Of a DNA stretch of 14,233 nt, positions 6,527-13,533 are shown piece by piece. The notes under the pieces are model-generated. The model was not told the DNA's origin and ran no database searches. It worked only from the letters and a program-made list of their open reading frames with translations. The translations under genes and the position numbers were made by a program. The DNA comes from Candidatus Altarchaeota archaeon (GTDB lineage: Archaea > Altiarchaeota > Altiarchaeia > IMC4 > SCGC-AAA252-I15): NCBI GenBank assembly GCA_018815265.1, contig JAHIYG010000179.1, positions 1-14,233 of the forward strand, given 5' to 3'. Each line of letters starts with the position of its first letter. Positions within the stretch are counted from its first letter, which is position 1.

Positions 6527-8895
6527 AGTCTCCTATGGGATATTAACAGTATGGCTCCTGTCACTGTCGCCAGATAGCCTAAATAATCCACCCATGTTTT
6601 GCCGTAGTAGATTCTTACGAAGTTTTGTTCGGGATATACCAGCATGAAGCTTGGAGAGACCAGATACACTTTTCTGGCGCCTTCAACCATCCAGTTCGGG
6701 TAATACGTCATCTTTATTATGTGGGGTTGGCCTATGCAATCTGTTGTGAAATTCAACTCCTCAAAGCCAAAACTCTCTGAAATGCTGCATTCCGCGCCAG
6801 TCGGAATCCTCTTTAGATCCTCTAGTGAACTTGTCTTTTCAAGCCCTGCAAGGTACATGTCTTCAACTTCGTCTTTTCTGTTTGGGAACAACAGCGGCAC
6901 ATCCAATAAATCCACTCGTGTAAACCATTGATAGCTTGTGTTTTTCCAATTGTTTGTGTGGAAAATGACTGGTTTGTATTCTGGCACACTGACATACCCC
7001 AATTTATAGCCTTCTATCCGATATACTTCATAGTTTTCGAAGGTACGAACCAACCTTAGGTCTGATATCTGTTTCGCTGCCTTTTTGGCTTTGGTTGAAA
7101 CTGCAAGGTAGTATTCAACATTGAACAGTTTCATCCGTTCGACTCCGTTTGTGAGGTTGAATCTTGTGCAAGGATATATCTGCCCAAACGGGCAGCTTTG
7201 TTGCTCCCCAATCTCTGACTGGATGTAGAATACGAATGGTACTGTCACTGCAGACTGGAAATACAGGCCCTCCAGGGTTGAGCGTCCTGAAAACAAAGGC
7301 AGAGACTCGAACGCCCGAACAGAACCGAATTTAGTGTTTCTTGTATTGTGCTCGTAGACTACGCGTGGGTCGGAGGCGTCTCCGGAGACGAAGTCATTTA
7401 TCTCCTTGAACAAATCCCAAGTTTTCTTGCCTTCAAAACCCGCATAGTTGTCCTTAATCCAAGTCGTAGAATAACCCTCGTATTCTCCATCGGCTATTTC
7501 ATCAAATATGTCATTTTTCACAGTAACCAGTGAATCTGATTTTTGTATGTAATTCCTTAAAATAGCATTCACATCATTGACCCATAAAATTGTAACGAGT
7601 ACTATTGCCAGTATCAGATAGTTTCTCTCCTTTATGTTTTTCAGAAAATCGGATAGGTACGATGCTGTAAGAAGCATTAAACCCATATATATCACTGGCA
7701 TGAAACGTATGCCCATAATTTGTATGTATATGCCTATGTTGAAGAAGAAAAATGCCATCAACATCAGAAGATACAGGTATTTCTCACTTTCCCCCTTAGA
7801 TACTGCATATCCCAGTATTATCAGTGGGAACGCCGCAAATAAGATGATGTTTCTGCCGAAGAAGGAGTCACCGTAAAAGTAGGCTGCAATCTTCCCAATC
7901 CATGCTGTGGAGTCGATGTGTCTTCTGTAGTCTAAGCCGTCGCTGTCCTTTACTGAGGCAAGGATTAGGACAACAAACAAGGCGAATAAAACCTTCTTCA
8001 ATGATGTTTCGCACCTTAAGTATATCCCTAGCGAAAAAACAATGCAGAGCGGCCAAATAAGAGGGGAGATTATGTCTTCAGTTATTATGTATCTATGGCT
8101 GAAACTGGTAGTGTATCCGAGATTCAGTAACATTGGAATCAACCAGAAACCGACTAGAAGAAATGCAGTCAGATAAATCTTCATAAAATAGCGTATTTTC
8201 TCGGCTGCTGGCTTTTTCACCAGGAAAAAAAGGACTGCTGAGGCGAAGGTTATTGGCAGCAGGGAGTAAACATGCAGCATCGCTATAGTGGATATCAGAA
8301 TTATGTTTAATGTTGTTAACCTGTTGTTTTTTACTCCATAGGCTATTGTCCCAAAGCCCAAAACCATAAGTGGGATGCTTGTTGTGTGGCTGAAAAGCCC
8401 AGCTAAAATGCTTGGGATGTTACCTGCCCACATAACGTTGTTTTCCATGAAGAGATAAGGTAAAGAGAACAAAGCAGCCAACTGGGGTGCTGGATATTTA
8501 TAGCCCATGTATTTCATGCCAAAGAAAAATCCGGCAGGCATTATGAACACAGAAACCACAGTCCCTAACTTGAAGGCAATTTCCAGGGGTATGATGTAGC
8601 TGCCCAATGCAATCAACACGAACATAAGGGGGAAATAGAACTGGAAAAGAGGTATTCCACCATACCACCCTGGCATCCACCCAGTGATTCTGCCGCGTGG
8701 AATCAACTCGTCACGCAAATACTTTGTTGGGTAATAATGTGAGGCAGTGTCTCCTCCTGAAGTTGTGGTTTGCATTAGAAGTAGGTCAGACGGGAAAATA
8801 GTCAGGAGATATGCGTAAATCAGGACGAATATGGCGACTGTTATTGCGTACTCAAAACTGATTGATGTATTCTTATTCTTCATACTACAGCGCAT
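6517..8895 (-). CDS. Large GT-C-like membrane protein (6-pyruvoyl-tetrahydropterin synthase-related domain)
   Basis: 792 residues. Despite the Pfam name this family is a multi-span membrane protein resembling GT-C glycosyltransferases that use polyprenyl-linked sugars outside the membrane; it is not a pterin enzyme. An N-terminal helix (about residues 15-33) is followed by GGDTASHYYP (47-56), where the Asp after the first helix matches the acidic residue GT-C enzymes use, then GWYGGIPLFQFYFP (76-89). About ten more hydrophobic spans run to about 440. A large soluble domain follows (445-760) with LPLFSGRSTLEG (532-543), YYPNWMV (731-737) and SPSFMLVYP (747-755), and a last helix (about 768-786). 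Two starts are possible: ATG 8895, or ATG 8883 giving MKNKN; a GGGA sits too close to the first and rather far from the second. It follows the Ig-like protein gene by 22 bases, which suggests a shared transcript. Confidence 0.85.
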   Translation of the reverse strand: MRCSMKNKNTSISFEYAITVAIFVLIYAYLLTIFPSDLLLMQTTTSGGDTASHYYPTKYLRDELIPRGRITGWMPGWYGGIPLFQFYFPLMFVLIALGSYIIPLEIAFKLGTVVSVFIMPAGFFFGMKYMGYKYPAPQLAALFSLPYLFMENNVMWAGNIPSILAGLFSHTTSIPLMVLGFGTIAYGVKNNRLTTLNIILISTIAMLHVYSLLPITFASAVLFFLVKKPAAEKIRYFMKIYLTAFLLVGFWLIPMLLNLGYTTSFSHRYIITEDIISPLIWPLCIVFSLGIYLRCETSLKKVLFALFVVLILASVKDSDGLDYRRHIDSTAWIGKIAAYFYGDSFFGRNIILFAAFPLIILGYAVSKGESEKYLYLLMLMAFFFFNIGIYIQIMGIRFMPVIYMGLMLLTASYLSDFLKNIKERNYLILAIVLVTILWVNDVNAILRNYIQKSDSLVTVKNDIFDEIADGEYEGYSTTWIKDNYAGFEGKKTWDLFKEINDFVSGDASDPRVVYEHNTRNTKFGSVRAFESLPLFSGRSTLEGLYFQSAVTVPFVFYIQSEIGEQQSCPFGQIYPCTRFNLTNGVERMKLFNVEYYLAVSTKAKKAAKQISDLRLVRTFENYEVYRIEGYKLGYVSVPEYKPVIFHTNNWKNTSYQWFTRVDLLDVPLLFPNRKDEVEDMYLAGLEKTSSLEDLKRIPTGAECSISESFGFEELNFTTDCIGQPHIIKMTYYPNWMVEGARKVYLVSPSFMLVYPEQNFVRIYYGKTWVDYLGYLATVTGAILLISHRRLPV

Positions 8896-8917
8896 TCCCT
8901 ACTGTAAAAGGGATTAT

Positions 8918-9742
8918 CTATTTCTTTTTTGGGGTTTTTTTCTCTTTTTTTCTGGATAACACCTTGAAAAGGACAGTAACAACTATCACTCCCAAAGCTG
9001 CAGCGATTCCCCAAATATAGAGTTTATTGCTACTTTGCTTTGTAACCTCAACAGCAACTGGCACCAAAACAGTATTGTGTGATGCATCGTCGTATTCTAG
9101 GCTTATTATCCCCAGATATGCGCTTCCTGCTTGGCCTCCTAAATCACCTATGTCATAGACTAAGTTTTCCTGTACCTTAGGCTTTAGGATTAGTTCTCGA
9201 ACTTTATTGTCTACCCTGAACTCATCAGGCAAATAAGCTGTTGCAGTCACTTTCCTCTCTGTTTCTCCCCTGTTTGTTATCTTGACTGACAGACTATTTT
9301 CTCCATTTTCACTTACTTCCAACTTTTCTGTAGTCCCGTATATGTTTGTTGGAGTGTATTTTTTCACATTTAGGTAGGTGGATGCTATTACTGAGAAGGG
9401 ATATGCGTTCGCGTCAGAATACTTGATTTTGAGTATCAATGGATATCTTCCCTCCTTGTTTGATGGCACATTAATTTGCAGGATTCCAGATGCTTCAGTA
9501 CCTGCGGCCACGTCTCCGAGTTGAATGTTGTTTGAAGTAAACCCTTCTGGTGTTATAGCCTCCACATATAAGTCTTTTGCGATATCGTCTCCTGTGTTTT
9601 CCACGGATACGTTAATGATATTTATTCCATCTACTAAGTTCACTGGAGTTATTATCTTTGTCAAAAGCTGTATTACTCCTGCCTGCGCGAATCCTGCCAT
9701 TAAAAACAGGACCAAAACCTTGGTTAAGATTTTTTTGGCCAT
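8918..9742 (-). CDS. Secreted, membrane-anchored Ig-like (CARDB/COG1361-type) protein
   Basis: 274 residues. A signal peptide (MAKK, then a hydrophobic stretch to about residue 18, with a likely cut after AQA at 19-21). Two beta-rich Ig-like domains follow, about 30-127 and 135-232; both have the NTG/NRG turn typical of archaeal CARDB or S-layer-associated COG1361 repeats (INVSVENTGDD; SVKITNRGETE). One membrane helix at about 241-262 and a lysine-rich cytoplasmic tail (RKKEKKTPKKK) close the protein. It is probably a structural or scaffold protein held at the outer face of the membrane; no catalytic residues are seen. It is first of the four-gene leftward run, so it may be a partner or target of the glycan enzymes, but that is inference. 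Confidence 0.8.
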   Translation of the reverse strand: MAKKILTKVLVLFLMAGFAQAGVIQLLTKIITPVNLVDGINIINVSVENTGDDIAKDLYVEAITPEGFTSNNIQLGDVAAGTEASGILQINVPSNKEGRYPLILKIKYSDANAYPFSVIASTYLNVKKYTPTNIYGTTEKLEVSENGENSLSVKITNRGETERKVTATAYLPDEFRVDNKVRELILKPKVQENLVYDIGDLGGQAGSAYLGIISLEYDDASHNTVLVPVAVEVTKQSSNKLYIWGIAAALGVIVVTVLFKVLSRKKEKKTPKKK

Positions 9743-9760
9743 TTTGAATCATAATTATGT

Positions 9761-9775
9761 CATATGCATTAAAAA
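9761..9775 (-). promoter_or_regulatory. Possible promoter of the Ig-like protein / glycan gene run
   Basis: The minus strand reads TTTTTAATGCATATG here, centred roughly 26 bases before the ATG at 9742, compatible with a leaderless start. The box is poor compared with those of the rightward genes. A 10-base palindrome CATAATTATG (9750-9759) lies between it and the ATG. Confidence 0.3.
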
Positions 9776-9780
9776 AGACA

Positions 9781-9790
9781 TTTTATATAG
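9781..9790 (+). promoter_or_regulatory. TATA box for the HAD phosphatase gene
   Basis: TTTTATATAG, centred about 29 bases before the ATG at 9815; transcription would begin within a few bases of the start codon. No Shine-Dalgarno is present. Confidence 0.6.
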
Positions 9791-9814
9791 GTTGTTTACC
9801 TCATTTGTTGCCTT

Positions 9815-10435
9815 ATGAACGTCGCTGCCGTCTTGTTCGATATGGATGGAACGCTTGTAGATAGCATTCCTGCATGGCATAAGACATTTAACCAATCACT
9901 GGTTTCACGGGGCAGGAATCCAGTATCCTATGAGTATTTCTGCGAGGAAATACTGGGGGAATCGACTGAAGAGGACATAGCCCGTTTTTTCCCAGATCTC
10001 TCTGTTTCAGAATTGATTGGATTATATGACCAGTTTTTCCCGAAAAACATAGATGCGGTCCGGCTTTTCCCAGAGACCTCTGAGGTGATTGATTTTCTAA
10101 GGTCGAAAAAAATAAAGATGGGGCTTGTGACGAACACTCCCCGCGAGCTCATGGAGTTGACTCTAAAGGCTGTGGGCTTAGTAGACTCGTTTGATTCCAC
10201 GTTTGGCGGGGATGATGTATCAGTCGGCAAGCCAGACCCCATGATGATACATCAGTGCCTTGTTGATTTGGGTGTGGATGTCAAAAACGCTGTTATGGTT
10301 GGTGACACCCGCTCTGACGTAAAAGCAGGCTTAAACGCAGGGGTCAAGACGATTGGTTTAGGTGTTGACGCTGACTGGAGGATAGATTCCATCTCTGAAC
10401 TGCTCAAACTTTTGCAAGAGATTGTTTCGGATTAA
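9815..10435 (+). CDS. HAD superfamily hydrolase (phosphoglycolate phosphatase / beta-phosphoglucomutase type)
   Basis: 206 residues, complete. HAD motif I is FDMDGTLVDS (residues 8-17) with nucleophile D9 and acid/base D11; motif II is VTNTP (105-109); motif III is the lysine in GKPDP (138-142); motif IV is VGDTRSDVKAG (162-172). The residues between motif I and about 85 form a helical cap, as in subfamily I enzymes such as Gph, PpaX and beta-phosphoglucomutase. It therefore most likely removes phosphate from a small metabolite such as a sugar phosphate or phosphoglycolate; the exact substrate cannot be told. It starts divergently from the glycan run and is followed by a 50-base gap holding another promoter, so it is probably transcribed alone or with partial read-through. 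Confidence 0.9.
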   Translation: MNVAAVLFDMDGTLVDSIPAWHKTFNQSLVSRGRNPVSYEYFCEEILGESTEEDIARFFPDLSVSELIGLYDQFFPKNIDAVRLFPETSEVIDFLRSKKIKMGLVTNTPRELMELTLKAVGLVDSFDSTFGGDDVSVGKPDPMMIHQCLVDLGVDVKNAVMVGDTRSDVKAGLNAGVKTIGLGVDADWRIDSISELLKLLQEIVSD

Positions 10436-10454
10436 GCCGAAGAATATGGCCTCC

Positions 10455-10465
10455 TTTTAAATAAA
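10455..10465 (+). promoter_or_regulatory. TATA box for the 651-residue membrane protein gene
   Basis: TTTTAAATAAA, centred about 26 bases before the ATG at 10486. This is the expected archaeal spacing for a transcript beginning at or next to the start codon. Confidence 0.6.
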
Positions 10466-10485
10466 TCCTTTGCACATTAGTTACT

Positions 10486-12441
10486 ATGGAAAAAAAGTAT
10501 GCAGTATTTCTGGTTCCTCTTTTGTTTTTGTTTTTTAGTTTTTTGCTTGCAGATGATGCGTCGGCAGAGATAATAATCATAAACCAGTCAAAACCAGTGT
10601 TTTACTCGATGGAGCAGATGGTTTTGTCAGGAGACTTCGACACGAACAAGCTATCCCTAACGGGATTTGGAGAAGTCATTTCCGGAGACACAGCCAAGGT
10701 TTATGTGCTGGGCAGCCCTGAGGACATACTTGTTTCAAATGTCTTAGTCAATGGGGGGGTTGTTCCGGTTTCATTTGACGACAGAGGATACTACATGGTT
10801 TTGGACAAGGGCAAATTCAAATTTTCAGCTGATGTATCCTTCAGATCTAGGGGGCAGGCTAGAATTTATGTGCCTGGTCCAGTAAACGAGGTAAAATTCG
10901 ATCTGTTGAACGGCTATGCAATAAACGGCGACCAATACGGGGCATACAAGCGCGAAATAATACTCCAACGCAGTGAAAAAGTAGCCATGCTCTCCGAGGG
11001 TGCCTTCAAATACAGTTTCGCGGAAAAGAACACATTCACCTACAACATACGATACCGTTCATTCGGCAAGTCCCTTGGGCAGACTGTTATTGACTTGAAA
11101 AACGGAGAAAACATACTCTCTGTATCAGGAGTTAAACACTACAGCGCTGAAGACGGGAGGCTTGTGCTTGAATTGACTGGGGAGGAGGCAAACGTTTATG
11201 TCACAGGGACTTTTTCGAAAAATAGCATTCGCATGCCTTTGCCTGAGGGCAGGCACCACGTGTTGATTGAGTCAGACCCTGAAAGAAAGATTTCCATAGA
11301 AACTGACGCTGAAGAAATAGACCTGTCGCAGTCGAGTATCTCCCCCTCATACAGCAATGCACGCGGTTTTTTGGCGTCATCAAGCAATTTTTTCAAGATT
11401 GACTTGACAGTGCTTCAGAAGTATCCCTCTCTCGCAGCATCTGTCAGCAGGGCAGTGAATAAGATAGCCATAACCGAGAAGGGAAGCATGCTTGCAGAGT
11501 TGACATACAATTATGCTAATACTGGAGTCGATTACATATCACTTGATGCTCCTGGCACTCCGCTTTATGCAGGCACAGGGTACAGAAATGCGGTAAAGCT
11601 GACGAAAGACGCAGGCAAACTTTATCTTAGTTTTCCAAAAACCCAGTCGGGGACATTGGATGTCATATATTTCGACACAAGAAAACCGCTTTCACTCGTG
11701 GATTACGTTGAAGTGCCTGTTGCAAACACAGACTTAATCATAACCCAGGCTCAGACGCAGGTCATACTGCCTGAAAACTATTATGTCCTCTGGACGTTTG
11801 GCGCAAATGGTGGAAGCGAACTGCCATCGATTGAATCTGTAATAATCTTCCTACTAGTCTTTGGGGGCATAGGCTACATGCTCAAGGAAAAAACAGGGTT
11901 CACGATGATGTATGTCGTCTACAGCCTTGGCTTATACATTTTCAGCCCCCTGCTTTTGGCGTTTTCACTGCTGGTGTCTGCTGCGTTGATTGTCAAAAAG
12001 CACATATCCAACAAATCCATGAAGTGGATGTTGGCTGGGGCGGCTGCAATAGTTGTGTTGTGCCTTTTCGTGGTTGTATTCTTCGGCTTCATAATGCAGT
12101 TGGGTACATTTAATATGGGCTCATCAACTGCGTCTGTGAATTATGCCAGCGACTACGCAATGGTTGAGGAGGCGGCGCCACCCATGGCAATGCAGAAGTC
12201 CCGGGCAGTTCTTGGCTCTGGAGAGGGAGCATTAAACGTTCCAGTTCGTGAAGGAGTATTGCCTGTAAAGATTGAGCTTCCAGCACTTGGCAAGTCGGTC
12301 ACAGTCACCTCACACATGGTCAACAAGGAGGACCCATTAAAGATTAGTGTGTTGATAGTGAGGAACTGGGTTAAATACCCCCTATATCTGATTTCGATAA
12401 TTGCAGGTCTCCTCTGCCTAAAAGAGCTGAAAAAAAGATAA
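10486..12441 (+). CDS. Large envelope protein, signal peptide plus C-terminal membrane bundle, function unknown
   Basis: 651 residues. A signal peptide (hydrophobic 6-22, possible cut near ASA at 25-27) is followed by about 410 residues rich in predicted beta strands, with no cysteine before the membrane part and no recognisable catalytic motif. Hydrophobic spans lie at about 449-466, 471-503 (probably two) and 513-536. Then comes a flexible Ala/Met/Ser-rich stretch (about 545-585, including EEAAPPMAMQ), a short beta segment with LPALGKSVTVTSHMV (598-612) and a last span (629-646) ending in a basic tail (KELKKR). The soluble N-terminal part should be outside the cell. The overall shape resembles large uncharacterised envelope proteins of bacteria and archaea, but I cannot assign a named family. 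It lies 41 bases before another unknown membrane protein gene, so the two may work together. Confidence 0.75.
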   Translation: MEKKYAVFLVPLLFLFFSFLLADDASAEIIIINQSKPVFYSMEQMVLSGDFDTNKLSLTGFGEVISGDTAKVYVLGSPEDILVSNVLVNGGVVPVSFDDRGYYMVLDKGKFKFSADVSFRSRGQARIYVPGPVNEVKFDLLNGYAINGDQYGAYKREIILQRSEKVAMLSEGAFKYSFAEKNTFTYNIRYRSFGKSLGQTVIDLKNGENILSVSGVKHYSAEDGRLVLELTGEEANVYVTGTFSKNSIRMPLPEGRHHVLIESDPERKISIETDAEEIDLSQSSISPSYSNARGFLASSSNFFKIDLTVLQKYPSLAASVSRAVNKIAITEKGSMLAELTYNYANTGVDYISLDAPGTPLYAGTGYRNAVKLTKDAGKLYLSFPKTQSGTLDVIYFDTRKPLSLVDYVEVPVANTDLIITQAQTQVILPENYYVLWTFGANGGSELPSIESVIIFLLVFGGIGYMLKEKTGFTMMYVVYSLGLYIFSPLLLAFSLLVSAALIVKKHISNKSMKWMLAGAAAIVVLCLFVVVFFGFIMQLGTFNMGSSTASVNYASDYAMVEEAAPPMAMQKSRAVLGSGEGALNVPVREGVLPVKIELPALGKSVTVTSHMVNKEDPLKISVLIVRNWVKYPLYLISIIAGLLCLKELKKR

Positions 12442-12442
12442 A

Positions 12443-12467
12443 TTGATGGCGTTTTAAACGCCATCAA
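12443..12467. promoter_or_regulatory. 25-base palindrome: terminator hairpin and/or operator at a core promoter
   Basis: Two exact 12-base arms (TTGATGGCGTTT and AAACGCCATCAA) separated by one T, starting two bases after the TAA of the 651-residue gene. The centre, TTTTAAA, is TATA-like and lies about 27 bases before the ATG at 12483. It could be a 3' hairpin of the upstream message (no T-run follows), a binding site for a dimeric regulator over the promoter, or both. Confidence 0.65.
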
Positions 12468-12482
12468 CACATATTTATCTCT

Positions 12483-13532
12483 ATGGCTGAGGTTAAACCA
12501 TCTGCTGCCTACCCTTCCACTGACAGTGTCAAGCCTAAGCTCGAGCATGCTTCAACAGAAAAAACAATATCTGATGTTCAGAAGGGAGAAATTAAAGACA
12601 AGAAACCATCATCGACTCCCCAGAAGGCAGGAGGAGAACCGTTGTCTCCTGTTGTGGTGGGTGTCGCAAGCGAGAAGGCGGCAATTACAGCCCAAAAGAA
12701 GGCAAGACCGAAGTACTTCCCTGATGAGGCTCGCTTTATTGTAGCAATGGTCAAAGCTATGAAAGGTGATGTTGGAGGTGCGGTTTCTACTTTGAGGGAG
12801 AAGGGGAGGGGCCCTTCAGTTGACCAGCAGACTGCTCAGTTTTTCTCTGAAGCACGGCAGACATACCTCCAGGTTAAGAGGATGGCTGCATCGGGTTCAG
12901 GCGATGAAGTAGCTATCGACTCCTTCCATCTTGCCCGTGAAACACTCAAGGACGCACTAGACAAAGACGTTGAAACTTATGGGAGATACTTCAGCACATT
13001 GAATCTCTCATCAGTTGGCGGGAAAAAGGTGTTTCCACTGGTTATCGACGACTATAACTACCTTTTCTCTGATTTTGACGAAGGCCTTCCATATAGCAAA
13101 AGGGGTCTATCCGTTGACTGGGTGAATGAATTAAAGGAAAAAATAGGCGACTATAGAGGAGAGCTTGTGGTTGTGCTGTCTATTGCAGGCGAACACTGGA
13201 GTCATAAAGCTGAGGAAACTATAAAAAAACGCTTAAAAAATGCATTCAATGAAGAAGGGAAAAACGGCTTGAAACAGCTGAGTAAACAGAAAAGAATCGG
13301 TTTAGCTTGGATAGTGTCTAGTTTGGTCGTCGCATATGTAGCGGCATTTTTGAAAAGTTTAATCCCTAATGTGCCATTGTTGGAGCCTATTTTTGAGGTA
13401 ATCAGTGTTGCTCCATGGTTTCTCGCGTGGGAGGGGGGAAACATAATCTTTAGGGACACGTCAGACTTGAAGAAGGAAATAAAGCTGAATCAAATGATGT
13501 CAAATGCGGAAATCCACTTCGAACAGTACTGA
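12483..13532 (+). CDS. Two-span membrane protein with disordered N-terminus, function unknown
   Basis: 349 residues. The first 75 or so are polar and Pro/Ser/Lys-rich and probably disordered. A helical region follows (80-175), then a mixed domain with VFPLVIDDYNYLFSDFDE (183-200) and a strand ELVVVLSIAGEHWSHKAEE (227-245). Hydrophobic spans lie at about 272-294 and 297-318; after them comes WEGGNIIF and a charged helix (327-345). There is no signal peptide, so both ends should be cytoplasmic with a hairpin in the membrane. The ending (a Trp-rich span, then a charged helix ending in AEIHF) recalls uncharacterised bacterial and archaeal membrane proteins, but I cannot name the family. ATG 12483 fits a leaderless start from the TATA-like palindrome centre. 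Its stop is one base from the convergent PAC2-family stop. Confidence 0.75.
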   Translation: MAEVKPSAAYPSTDSVKPKLEHASTEKTISDVQKGEIKDKKPSSTPQKAGGEPLSPVVVGVASEKAAITAQKKARPKYFPDEARFIVAMVKAMKGDVGGAVSTLREKGRGPSVDQQTAQFFSEARQTYLQVKRMAASGSGDEVAIDSFHLARETLKDALDKDVETYGRYFSTLNLSSVGGKKVFPLVIDDYNYLFSDFDEGLPYSKRGLSVDWVNELKEKIGDYRGELVVVLSIAGEHWSHKAEETIKKRLKNAFNEEGKNGLKQLSKQKRIGLAWIVSSLVVAYVAAFLKSLIPNVPLLEPIFEVISVAPWFLAWEGGNIIFRDTSDLKKEIKLNQMMSNAEIHFEQY

Positions 13533-13533
13533 A

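Noticed and set aside
8921..8954. Long T-rich stretch as a rightward terminator
   Set aside because: It is the complement of the lysine codons at the C-terminus of the Ig-like protein, and no rightward gene ends there.
9750..9759. CATAATTATG palindrome as an operator
   Set aside because: Ten bases of AT-rich palindrome in an AT-rich promoter gap are expected by chance; no second copy was seen.
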